Shown here piece by piece: positions 23,003 to 30,764 of a stretch of DNA of 31,677 bases (positions are counted from its first letter, which is position 1; every line of letters begins with the position of its first letter). This stretch comes from a virus, in the IMG/VR virus record IMGVR_UViG_3300025671_000294, positions 1-31,677 of that record. One strand, given 5' to 3'. The notes under the pieces were generated by a model. That model was not told the DNA's origin. It did not search any database and saw nothing but the letters and a program-made list of their open reading frames with translations. A program made the translations under genes and the position numbers.

Positions 23003-23530
23003 ATGGACAAGCGGATGACGGACATTGAAAAATTAGAGAAGATGGGAGAGCGCCTAGTGTTTATGAGGCGCCGCGCTATATCAAGAATCATGAGGGTCTT
23101 TCGCCTTAGCCTTGATGATGCTCAGGATATTTATCAGGACACCTGCATTTATCTCTTGGATAAAGGGTGGAGGCGTTTAGACATGTATGGATGTATTGAC
23201 GCCGCAATCATGCACACCACCAAGCTCAGAGCTATCAACCACTTCAGGGATCAAAAGACCAAAGACGATAAGCACCTTGAGATATTTAAGACTAGCCAAC
23301 ATCCAACCAACAGCACCCCTAAGAGCTGGGACTTTGAGATTGACAGGGAGGTGCTCAAGGCTGAGATGGCTAGTCATTTTAAGACGCGAGGGCAAAAGAT
23401 AGCAGCTCAACATTTCTTTGATGAGGGGCTCAACAGGAATGAGATCGCCCGTGACTATGGTGTCAATTTAAATACTATTCAGGGTGGCTTTAGGAGCGTG
23501 AGGCTCTACTTGAGGAAACATCATGGCTAA
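23003..23530 (+). CDS. sigma-70-family-like (ECF type) transcription factor
   Basis: The 175-residue protein has a region-2-like helical part (about residues 20-95: SLDDAQDIYQDTCIYLLDKGW, then TTKLRAINHFRDQK). A linker follows, and then a C-terminal helix-turn-helix (about 145-172: LNRNEIARDYGVNLNTIQGGFRSVRLYLRK) like sigma region 4. The size fits ECF sigma factors or related phage regulators. It lies directly before the terminase genes and overlaps the small terminase start, so it may direct late transcription. The start may be ATG 23003 or ATG 23015; neither has a clear ribosome binding site. Confidence 0.7.
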   Translation: MDKRMTDIEKLEKMGERLVFMRRRAISRIMRVFRLSLDDAQDIYQDTCIYLLDKGWRRLDMYGCIDAAIMHTTKLRAINHFRDQKTKDDKHLEIFKTSQHPTNSTPKSWDFEIDREVLKAEMASHFKTRGQKIAAQHFFDEGLNRNEIARDYGVNLNTIQGGFRSVRLYLRKHHG

Positions 23531-23993
23531 GAAGAAAAGCAAAGAACAGCTTGAGGCGCTTAAGGGCTTGGCTCAGCGAGAAGTGATTAAAGATGAGACC
23601 ATCAACGCACGCGCACAGGACCCTAGGTTCTTGGAGATGTTGGAGCGAATTAAGGACGGTCAATCAATACGCGGCGCTTGTGGTCTATCTAAGTTCAGCA
23701 AGGCAACTCTCTACCGTTGGATGGATAAGCACCCTGAGATTAAAGAGCTTGTTGAGGAGGCTCTTGATGAGGGCTTTGGGACAATCGAGCTCAACCTCAT
23801 GAGGTCAGCTTCACAGAGTGATGATAAGGACTGGCGGGCGCTCTCTTGGATGTTAGCCCGGCGCTTCCCTGCTGAGTATGGTGAGAAGAAGGAGCTTGAG
23901 ATAACCGCCAAGAAAGAGGACGGTATCCCTGAAGTGATCGCCATGATTGAGCAGACTAACGCCATGATGGTAGATGAGCCCAAAGACGACTAA
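23523..23993 (+). CDS. terS: terminase small subunit
   Basis: This 156-residue protein recognises the packaging site and stimulates the large subunit. A helix-turn-helix at about residues 46-75 (DGQSIRGACGLSKFSKATLYRWMDKHPEI) is typical of TerS DNA-binding domains. It is followed by an oligomerisation helix and the RALSWMLARRFPAEYGEKKELEI segment that recurs in this family. The ATG overlaps the upstream regulator's stop. The packaging site is probably nearby, but no cos or pac motif can be identified by eye. Confidence 0.85.
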   Translation: MAKKKSKEQLEALKGLAQREVIKDETINARAQDPRFLEMLERIKDGQSIRGACGLSKFSKATLYRWMDKHPEIKELVEEALDEGFGTIELNLMRSASQSDDKDWRALSWMLARRFPAEYGEKKELEITAKKEDGIPEVIAMIEQTNAMMVDEPKDD

Positions 23994-23996
23994 AGC

Positions 23997-24950
23997 ATGA
24001 GCCGCCCCCCCCACCCTCATAGGGGAGGCAAGCCCAAACAAAAGAGCGGGATTGTTATGACACAGAATAAACTTCAGATCAACCGCCCATCTCTGACCTC
24101 TACTTGGACTAAAGCCCAAATGGAGGCGGCTGCGGTTCGCATCCATCAGCGCTTCCAAGGTTTGTTGGTCTCGATTATCGAGAGCGCTGACTGGGCAAAC
24201 TATCGCCTGACCAAGAACCCTATAGAGGCGGGGCGCCCTGCCTTCCCTGAGCCGGGGGAGTATTGCGACCTCATACTTCAAAAGAGGAACGGTGAGGCGG
24301 TTGTCGCGTTAGAGGTCAAGACTAAGCACGCTAAGATAGATGACCGCCGCCCCATTTGGTCAATACTCGATGAGGTGCTCGACAGGATGGGTCCCAAGCT
24401 CACCAAGCTTCAAACCATAGCTCATGAGGGGGATGCCCTGTGGGTGGTGGCGCTTGGCATATATCGCGCCCCCTTCCAAGCGGCGGCGGTCAACTTCTCT
24501 ACGCCGTGGGAGGTGGTGATGGTTTGGGGGCGTGACGTTGGGAGAGATTCCCCCATGAGTCGAGCGCGCTGGCACAGCTTGAACGACCTTGACAAAGCCA
24601 TATGTGACTTCACTGACCCTCAACTCTTTTGGTCAGTGGCTTCATTGCCTCGCAAGTCACCACCCTCCCCTAACGTGACCCAAGACCTTGAGGAGCTCAT
24701 AGCACATAGCAAGCTCACTCATGAGTGTAAGCTCGCCCTCCTCGCTGTCATGAGCTTTCCTGAGGAAGAGATTGGCATCAGGACTTATATGAAGCGATAC
24801 GCCACCGCTGAGGTCAGCGCCTATAAGCTTCAACACTGGGCGCTCTTGATGGCTGAGGCGGGGGTCATCAGGGGATACAAGAAGGGGCGGCGCTCTCATC
24901 AGCTCACAATTGATGAGCCCACCCTCAGAGCTTACCTCAAGGATATGTGA
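23997..24950 (+). CDS. PD-(D/E)XK nuclease-like protein with C-terminal winged helix
   Basis: The 317-residue protein contains GEYCDLILQKRNGEAVVALEVKTKH (residues 87-111). This gives D91, E106 and K108 in the D...ExK pattern of restriction-like nucleases, with a preceding helix that has candidate acidic residue E62. The last 80 residues (ECKLALLAVMSFPEEEI...GVIRGYKKGRRSHQLT) resemble a winged helix-turn-helix. It is inserted between the terminase subunits and tightly coupled to both. It may cut or bind phage DNA during packaging, or act on host DNA; neither is proven. The alternative start ATG 24057 would remove a Pro/Gly/Lys-rich 20-residue leader. Confidence 0.62.
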   Translation: MSRPPHPHRGGKPKQKSGIVMTQNKLQINRPSLTSTWTKAQMEAAAVRIHQRFQGLLVSIIESADWANYRLTKNPIEAGRPAFPEPGEYCDLILQKRNGEAVVALEVKTKHAKIDDRRPIWSILDEVLDRMGPKLTKLQTIAHEGDALWVVALGIYRAPFQAAAVNFSTPWEVVMVWGRDVGRDSPMSRARWHSLNDLDKAICDFTDPQLFWSVASLPRKSPPSPNVTQDLEELIAHSKLTHECKLALLAVMSFPEEEIGIRTYMKRYATAEVSAYKLQHWALLMAEAGVIRGYKKGRRSHQLTIDEPTLRAYLKDM

Positions 24951-26329
24951 TGAGCACTGAGCCCGCCCTTGAGCTCAATGAGCTTCAACGTGAGATCATT
25001 GCAGGTATCAGGAGGAAGCAACACATTATAGCCGCCCGTTGTGGGTGGGGTAGTGGTAAGACTTCCTCGCTCATCTTTGCCTTATGGTTCCTGAGTAAGA
25101 CGCGCCCCGGTACTACCTCCCTCCTCATCACCGACACGAACCCGCGCTATAATTCCGTGTTAATGCCTGAGATTCAAAAGTGGCTAGCTCCTCGCGGGTG
25201 GACATACAACCACACCCTTCATAAGTGGACAGACAATCACACGGGCTCAAGCGTCCTCTGTCGTTCTTACTATAGACCGGGCACTAGGAGCGCTGAACAC
25301 AACCCACTTGAGGGGATCAACGTGACTTCAGGGGTTGCCCTCATAGATGAGTGTCAAACTTTGGGCGCTGAGGTAGCTCACAAAGCGCTAGGGCGCTTGA
25401 GGTCAGGACCATCACCCACCTTGATCTTGGTGGGTCTCCCAGTCGCTGACGCTTGGTGGTGTCAGATGGCAGAACAAGCCAAGATCGCCCCCCTCCTCTT
25501 CACCTCATACGTTAATCAGAACAACTTGAGTGAGGCATGGTTTGAAGCCACCAAGCTTCTCCCTGAGGCTGAGCGTGAGGCTATGGTGATGAATAAGCCA
25601 AAGCCACCAAGCGGGTTGGTGTATCAAGAGTTTAGCTCTGAGGATCATGTAATTGATGACTTTAAATATCATCCTGACATGAGCGGAAGGATTGCTATAG
25701 ACTGGGGCTTTAGGAAGCCGAGCGTCTTGATTATCGTTTATGATGAGGCGCGTGAGGCGAGCGTCATAGTGCATGAGTTTAACCCCCAAGAGGTCACCAT
25801 CACCCAGCTCAGTGAGATGATATTGAGGGTGGCTTACCCTCGTTCACTCAGGAGCTCCGCCCCCGGTCCTAGGATATGGCTTGATTCAGGATGTGCAGAT
25901 AAAGCGGGCAAGGCTAGGAGTGATCAGACAGGGCGCTCAGCCTTCCGTGAGATGGCTAAAGGGATTGGAGCGGGTGGGCTTGGGCTGAAGTTGAAGCACA
26001 CCACTGACCCCGTGAGGACTGACATTCTGAACGGCGTTCAGCGCCTCAAGCGAGCGTTCAACCGTAACCGCTACTTGATCACCCGCGAGGTCTGGGACAA
26101 GGGCGAGCGAGCTATAGGGAACAGCTTGAGGAAGGCGCTCCTGAGCTATGCTTGGGATAATAAAGAGCAACCAAAGAAGGATGGTCGAGAAGACCCTCTT
26201 GACGCTCTCAGATATGATTGCATCTTTCACTATTGGGCTGACGAAGTGAGCCGTTCATCATATACTCCAAGGCGTAAACCTGACCGCTCAAGGCTGGCGG
26301 GTATCACTCCAAACTCAAGGGGCTTCTAA
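24950..26329 (+). CDS. terL: terminase large subunit (packaging ATPase-nuclease)
   Basis: AAGGA lies six bases before the ATG at 24950, which is chosen over the GTG at 24947; it overlaps the upstream stop (TGATG). In the 459-residue protein Walker A is GWGSGKTS (32-39), Walker B VALIDE (129-134, E134 catalytic), and the coupling motif is LVGLP (160-164). The nuclease domain has AIDWG (D251), IWLDSG in the middle, and EDPLDALRYD near the C-terminus as the acidic metal-binding positions. It translocates DNA into the prohead and cuts it. Confidence 0.95.
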   Translation: MSTEPALELNELQREIIAGIRRKQHIIAARCGWGSGKTSSLIFALWFLSKTRPGTTSLLITDTNPRYNSVLMPEIQKWLAPRGWTYNHTLHKWTDNHTGSSVLCRSYYRPGTRSAEHNPLEGINVTSGVALIDECQTLGAEVAHKALGRLRSGPSPTLILVGLPVADAWWCQMAEQAKIAPLLFTSYVNQNNLSEAWFEATKLLPEAEREAMVMNKPKPPSGLVYQEFSSEDHVIDDFKYHPDMSGRIAIDWGFRKPSVLIIVYDEAREASVIVHEFNPQEVTITQLSEMILRVAYPRSLRSSAPGPRIWLDSGCADKAGKARSDQTGRSAFREMAKGIGAGGLGLKLKHTTDPVRTDILNGVQRLKRAFNRNRYLITREVWDKGERAIGNSLRKALLSYAWDNKEQPKKDGREDPLDALRYDCIFHYWADEVSRSSYTPRRKPDRSRLAGITPNSRGF

Positions 26330-26571
26330 TGGCTGACCCAAGCGCTCTCCCTCCATCTCTCATTGAGAAGGTACTTGACCCTAACAACCTAGTGGCGGTT
26401 GTGACCGTTGGCTTAATGTATATGCTTTACAAGTTCACCTCTAAGCGCTTTGAGTTAGAAGCGGAAGAACAGAAGGCAATCATTGAGCGAATGGATGACC
26501 TACATGACGAATTACTCAAACTTGAGGGCAAGGTTGAAGCTATCGCCAATAGAGCAAATCATGAGCGATGA
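26329..26571 (+). CDS. small membrane protein with coiled coil
   Basis: The 80-residue protein starts in TAATG overlap with terL. A membrane helix (about residues 22-38, LVAVVTVGLMYMLYKFT) is followed by an amphipathic coiled coil (40-75). Its organisation is like that of the 81-residue protein at 14291 (membrane helix then coiled coil), although the sequences differ. Function is unknown; a holin-like or capsid-assembly membrane role is possible. Confidence 0.55.
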   Translation: MADPSALPPSLIEKVLDPNNLVAVVTVGLMYMLYKFTSKRFELEAEEQKAIIERMDDLHDELLKLEGKVEAIANRANHER

Positions 26572-26830
26572 GATTCAAGTTTACCCAGCGCTTGATAGGG
26601 TCGACCTCACAGCAGACCTTGAGAGCTCCCCTGTAGATCACCCGCCTCATTACCATCATGAGAGCGGCGTTGAGGTCATTGACGCGGTGGAGGCTTGGGG
26701 GCTTGGGTTCTGTTTGGGTAACGTGGTGAAGTATGTAGCACGCTCAGGTCACAAGGGTGACGCCCGCGAGGATTTACAGAAGGCGCTTTGGTATCTCACG
26801 AGGGAGCTCAGCAAGTACGAAGACAAATAG
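26561..26830 (+). CDS. DUF3310 family protein
   Basis: The ATG at 26561 lies in the 3' end of the preceding gene and gives an 89-residue protein. The segments DHPPHYHHESGVEVIDAVEAWGLGFCLGNVVKYVARSGHKGDAREDLQKALWYLTREL match the conserved pattern of DUF3310 phage proteins (HPPHY, GLGF.LGN..KY..R.G.K, DL.KA.WYL.RE). Earlier in-frame starts lie inside the overlapping frame and lack a site. The family's molecular function is not established; it is often found near nucleotide-metabolism genes. Confidence 0.85.
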   Translation: MSDEIQVYPALDRVDLTADLESSPVDHPPHYHHESGVEVIDAVEAWGLGFCLGNVVKYVARSGHKGDAREDLQKALWYLTRELSKYEDK

Positions 26831-26847
26831 GAAGTCACTTCCTATTT
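26825..26847. promoter_or_regulatory. perfect 23-nt palindrome at the DUF3310 stop
   Basis: AAATAGGAAGT, one base (C), then ACTTCCTATTT: 11-base perfect arms that include the TAG stop codon. The short centre and A/T ends on both strands allow either a protein-binding dyad or a weak bidirectional terminator, and sequence alone does not decide. It begins the 147-base gap before the portal gene. Confidence 0.6.
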
Positions 26848-26977
26848 AAGATGTTTGGGTCAATCGAGGGCTGAGACAACCCTTGACATTTGCGCTGTTA
26901 ATAATGAAACTAGACCTGACGCAATGGACTAGCCTGACGAATGATGGAGGATTGACCCCCACATCATAGAGGGCTGA

Positions 26978-28411
26978 ATGAGAAAGCTCGATTATCAGAG
27001 TGAACAAGATGAGGCGCCGCGCCATATGCGAGCGCTCCATCCTCGCTTTTCTGTGAGGGGGATTACTGGCACCCAATTAAGCGGGGGCATGATCAGCGGT
27101 TATGAGCGCAACGCTCAGTTGACCGGGCTCAATTGGGTGAGAGAAGCTGAAGATATGTTAAGGACTGACCCAGTGGTCAGGCGCTCTTGGCATATGCTCA
27201 GGCAGACGCTCTTATCTGCTACATGGAGATGGGAGAGCGCAAATGAGACTGACCCGCTTTGTGTGGAGCTCGCCCGCTTTGCCAATGAAGCTTGGGGCTT
27301 TGATGGCTACGCCGGTCAGATGTCTCAATCTTGGGAGGAGCAACTAAGCTATCTCTTTGAGTTTGTGCCCTTGGGGTATCGCTACGCTGAAGAGATTTAC
27401 AAGGTTGGACCTGACTATGACGGCAAGGTGAAGGTTTGGCTTGACCTCTACGCCGACCGCGAGCCCTCAGCTCATCTGAAGTGGTTGTCACGCGACAATC
27501 AAAAGCTTGATGGTGTACAACAGCACGTTGTAGGGGTGGGTAAAGTTCCTGAGCCCATCCCATCCAACAAGCTCCTCCTCCTCACCTTGAACCGTACCGG
27601 CTCAAACTTTGAGGGCTCAGGGATGCTTCGACCTGTTTGGTGGTGGTGGCGTACTAAGCAGAGAATCTCAAACCTCATGTGTGTGGGTGCTGACCGCTGG
27701 GCGGTTCCTACTCCTCGCGTGAAGGTCGACCGTTCAGTGGCTGATATGCACGGGCTGACTGATAGCGATATCAACGCAATGATTGATGACGCTGAAGCGC
27801 AAGCTCAAGCCTTCTTGAGCGCCCAACAGAGCTATCTAGTAGACAACCCCGTGGTGAGCTTTGACCAATACGCCGCCGCGCCCAATCTATATGCTCAAGG
27901 TCCTCTTGATATCATCCGTGAGTGTGACAACCAAATCAGTCAAGCCTTCCTAACTCAGTTCGCAAACCTTGGCATATCTGCCACCGGCTCGCGCTCAGTT
28001 GGTGAAGTACACCTCACAGTGTTTAGGCGGGCGGCTATCAATCTGTGTGACTTGGTGGCGTCAGCCGTGAGCGGTGTTGACCGCCGTGGCGGTGGCACAA
28101 TTGGGAGATTGATCAGATGGAATTACGGACCCATAGACCCTTCCAAATTACCGCGCTTGGTGCATACCGGTTTAGATACGGACGACCTAGCCGAATCTTT
28201 AGGGATGCTCCCACAGCTCGTCACTTCAGGGCTACTAACACCCGACAACGATTTAGAGCGAGCCATCAGGGAACGTCTAGGAGCTGGCGACCTACCCGAA
28301 GAAGCACAGAGATCAGCCCTAGAGAGAACCGTCAGCGCCGCTAGTGGTGGAGGTGTAGCGGCGCTCGCTGAAGCGGCTATCAGGAGGAGGCGTGAGAATG
28401 GCAAGGACTAA
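26978..28411 (+). CDS. portal protein
   Basis: The 477-residue protein follows the terminase region and precedes the head protease, the standard place of the portal. The N-terminal part (VREAEDMLRTDPVVRRSWHMLRQTLLSATWRWE) and the middle (GSNFEGSGMLRPVWWWWRTKQR) resemble portals of the Mu gp29 (DUF935)/SPP1 type. The C-terminal half (RECDNQISQAFLTQFANLG onward) is helical. Portals form the dodecameric ring for DNA entry and exit. A GAGGG lies close before the ATG. Its 3' end overlaps the next gene by 14 bases. Confidence 0.82.
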   Translation: MRKLDYQSEQDEAPRHMRALHPRFSVRGITGTQLSGGMISGYERNAQLTGLNWVREAEDMLRTDPVVRRSWHMLRQTLLSATWRWESANETDPLCVELARFANEAWGFDGYAGQMSQSWEEQLSYLFEFVPLGYRYAEEIYKVGPDYDGKVKVWLDLYADREPSAHLKWLSRDNQKLDGVQQHVVGVGKVPEPIPSNKLLLLTLNRTGSNFEGSGMLRPVWWWWRTKQRISNLMCVGADRWAVPTPRVKVDRSVADMHGLTDSDINAMIDDAEAQAQAFLSAQQSYLVDNPVVSFDQYAAAPNLYAQGPLDIIRECDNQISQAFLTQFANLGISATGSRSVGEVHLTVFRRAAINLCDLVASAVSGVDRRGGGTIGRLIRWNYGPIDPSKLPRLVHTGLDTDDLAESLGMLPQLVTSGLLTPDNDLERAIRERLGAGDLPEEAQRSALERTVSAASGGGVAALAEAAIRRRRENGKD

Positions 28412-30362
28412 AGCCCAAACGCCCGCCCCAAAGCGTGACCAAATCAAAGGCAGTAAGACCAACCCCAAGGGGTCAGCTTCAGGCAAGCGCGGGGGAATTG
28501 AAATCACTGAGGCGGTTGAGCGCGGTCTTCAGGGGATGGTTGATAAGCACAATGACCGATATAAAGCCAAGTCTAAGAAGGTTGACCTAGGGTCACTCAA
28601 GGCGGTCTTTAGACGTGGCGCGGGTGCGTTCTCTGTGAGCCACCGCCCCGGAATGACTAGGAATCAATGGGCTTATGGTCGCGTCAAAGCCTTCCTCAAG
28701 TTGGTGGGTACAGGCGAGCGTAAGGAAGCTTACACAGGTGACCTTGACTTGCTCCCTAGCGGTCACCCTCAGAAGACAGAAGCAAAGAATGAGGCGGCTT
28801 TACTCGCTCCTAAGAAGTACAGTCACATTGACTTCAAGCCCCCTCAAGGCGCTCAGAAGGCAGCCGAGCGGGCGCTCAGGAGGCGAGCTCAAAAGCCTCA
28901 AAGCCAAAGAGGGATGACGCCGGTAGGAATAGCGCGAGCGCGTGACCTCATCAACGGCGTGACTCTATCCCCTCAGACTGTCAGGCGTATGCTCGCCTAC
29001 TTCACGCGCCATGAAGTGGATAAGCAGGGCTCGACTTGGGACGAATACGGCAAAGGGCGCCAAGCTTGGGACGGATGGGGCGGTGATGCTGGCTATACAT
29101 GGGCAAAGAAGGTGGTGAACCAAATGAACGCGGCTGATAAGAAGGCGGCGCTCAGGGCTTATGGTGAGGCGGTACAATTAAGCTTTGAGGCGTCCTATGA
29201 TGTACCTGAAGGGCTGACCATTGGAAAAGCCTTTAAAACCCTAGCGCTTGGTCAGGTGAGCTCACGCATGAGTGGGGAGGCTATAGGCGCTCCTGTATCT
29301 CAAGAGCTACTTGAGGAGATGGTGAGAGTCTATAGAGAGCGCCGTGAAGATGACCCTGTTATCATTGACTGGCAACACGCGACTTCACCCTATCAAAGCG
29401 GAACACCTGCACCTCCCGAGAGCGGGAACGCCCTGGGGATGATCGTAGACTTAGAGCTCAGAGATGATGGGCTTTATGCAATACCCGCATACAATGAGCG
29501 AGGTCTTAAGGTCGTTCAAGATGCGGGCGGCGTCCTGTGGAGCTCCCCTGAGTATCTACACGGCGAAATCTTCACCCGTGATGGTGGTGACAAGGTGGGC
29601 GATGCCCAGCTTCTCGCCATCACACTAACTCCACGCCCAGCTCAATCACACTCCAAGATTGATCGGGTCACTTTATCGGAAAGAGAGAAACTCATGGACT
29701 TTGAGAATATGTCCGCTGATGAGCTCAAAGCCGCGCTCGCCGCTAAGGACGCGATGGTTAAAGAGCTTGAGCAAAAGATTAAAGATATGAAGTCAGAAGC
29801 TGAGGCGAGCCTATCAGGTGAGCTTGAGGCTGAGGAGATGGCTGAAGAGTCAAAGCTTGAGGAGGAAGAGGAGACCAAGGCTGAGGCTATGGGCTCAGGC
29901 TATGACAAGGAGCGCAAGATGAGCGAGCCCGCTCAACTTAGTGAGAAGATCACTGACGCTAACCTCTTGAGCGAGGTCATGCAGTTACGCGCCCAAAATC
30001 AAAAGCTCAATGAGCGCCTTGAGGTTATCGAGACTGAGAAGCGTGAAGTCGAGCGCCGCGAGGCGGTCAGCGCCCTTCTCCGTGAGGGCAAGGTATCACC
30101 CGCTGAGGAGAGCGCGGCGGCTAAAGCTTGGGACGTTCGTGAGAACATGCCTGAGTTTTGGAGGATGTTCAGCGAGCGCCCAGCGTCTAGCGCGGTCCCT
30201 CTCAATGAGGTCGGACACGGTGCTAGTGGTGAGGAGCTCAACAAGGCAACACTCGCTGAGAAGGTCAAGGCGCTCGCAACAGAGAAAAGCCTCACCTTCT
30301 CTGAGGCTCTCAACCTCTACCGAGAGCAAAACCCAGATCAATACAACAGTGTTTTCAACTAG
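28398..30362 (+). CDS. head maturation protease fused to N-terminal phage domains and a scaffold
   Basis: AGGAGGAGG seven bases upstream selects the ATG at 28398 (654 residues) over the GTG at 28392. Residues 65-125 (RRGAGAFSVSHRPGMTRNQWAYGRV...DLLPSGHP) and 172-245 (TPVGIARARDLIN, YFTRHEVDKQG, WGGDAGYTWA) are two small domains that I recognise from other phage proteins but cannot name with certainty. Residues 295-420 resemble the phage Mu I-type protease, with IDWQHAT (H327) and WSSPEYL (S382 or S383) as likely catalytic residues. Residues 437-654 are an acidic, highly charged coiled coil, the expected scaffold. The protein would cleave itself and the scaffold during capsid maturation. Confidence 0.8.
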   Translation: MARTKAQTPAPKRDQIKGSKTNPKGSASGKRGGIEITEAVERGLQGMVDKHNDRYKAKSKKVDLGSLKAVFRRGAGAFSVSHRPGMTRNQWAYGRVKAFLKLVGTGERKEAYTGDLDLLPSGHPQKTEAKNEAALLAPKKYSHIDFKPPQGAQKAAERALRRRAQKPQSQRGMTPVGIARARDLINGVTLSPQTVRRMLAYFTRHEVDKQGSTWDEYGKGRQAWDGWGGDAGYTWAKKVVNQMNAADKKAALRAYGEAVQLSFEASYDVPEGLTIGKAFKTLALGQVSSRMSGEAIGAPVSQELLEEMVRVYRERREDDPVIIDWQHATSPYQSGTPAPPESGNALGMIVDLELRDDGLYAIPAYNERGLKVVQDAGGVLWSSPEYLHGEIFTRDGGDKVGDAQLLAITLTPRPAQSHSKIDRVTLSEREKLMDFENMSADELKAALAAKDAMVKELEQKIKDMKSEAEASLSGELEAEEMAEESKLEEEEETKAEAMGSGYDKERKMSEPAQLSEKITDANLLSEVMQLRAQNQKLNERLEVIETEKREVERREAVSALLREGKVSPAEESAAAKAWDVRENMPEFWRMFSERPASSAVPLNEVGHGASGEELNKATLAEKVKALATEKSLTFSEALNLYREQNPDQYNSVFN

Positions 30363-30371
30363 GAGACTGAC

Positions 30372-30749
30372 ATGAATCAGATCGTTCAATCGTTCATTTG
30401 TGCTTCTGCGGTCACTGAGTTCGCGTTAGTCGCTATCGACAGCGCGGGCAAGGTTGCAGTGGCTTCCACACCAACAGCTAACACCATCATTGGTGTAGCT
30501 CAACGCGCCGCTGAGGCGGGCGACCCTGTTGACGTTGTTATCAGTGGGCTCACCCGCGTCATCGCTTCAGGTTCCCTGACCCTCACCTCTGATACCGTCC
30601 TCAGTGTGACAACAGATGGCGAGGTTCAGGCGGCGGCGTCAACTCACTACCCAGTGGGCTTCACTGTTCCAAACATCAACCAACTGACCGCCTCAGCTAA
30701 TGAGCAAATCTTGATTTGCTTCAGCCGTGGTCTTGCTCCACTCGCTTAA
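30372..30749 (+). CDS. capsid decoration/head-fibre protein (DUF2190-like)
   Basis: The 125-residue protein is preceded by AGGAG. It is small, beta-rich and Gly/Ala/Thr-rich. The pattern ALVAIDSAGKVAVASTPTANTIIGVAQRAAEAGDPVDVVISGLTRVIASGSLT resembles DUF2190-type capsid decoration proteins, which bind the surface of the mature shell. Position between protease and major capsid gene agrees. It could also assist capsid assembly. Confidence 0.75.
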   Translation: MNQIVQSFICASAVTEFALVAIDSAGKVAVASTPTANTIIGVAQRAAEAGDPVDVVISGLTRVIASGSLTLTSDTVLSVTTDGEVQAAASTHYPVGFTVPNINQLTASANEQILICFSRGLAPLA

Positions 30750-30750
30750 T

Positions 30751-30761
30751 AGGAGGTGATC
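30751..30761 (+). promoter_or_regulatory. near-perfect Shine-Dalgarno sequence of the capsid gene
   Basis: AGGAGGTGATC can pair with 11 consecutive bases of the usual bacterial 16S rRNA 3' end. It ends three bases before the ATG at 30765. This is the longest match I see in the window, as expected for the most abundant virion protein. Confidence 0.8.
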
Positions 30762-30764
30762 TAA

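Noticed and set aside
26883-26969. TTGACA at 26883 and a 21-codon frame (26904-26969) as a promoter with leader peptide
   Set aside because: No -10 lies at 16-18 bases and the small frame has no ribosome binding site; kept only as part of the unexplained gap.
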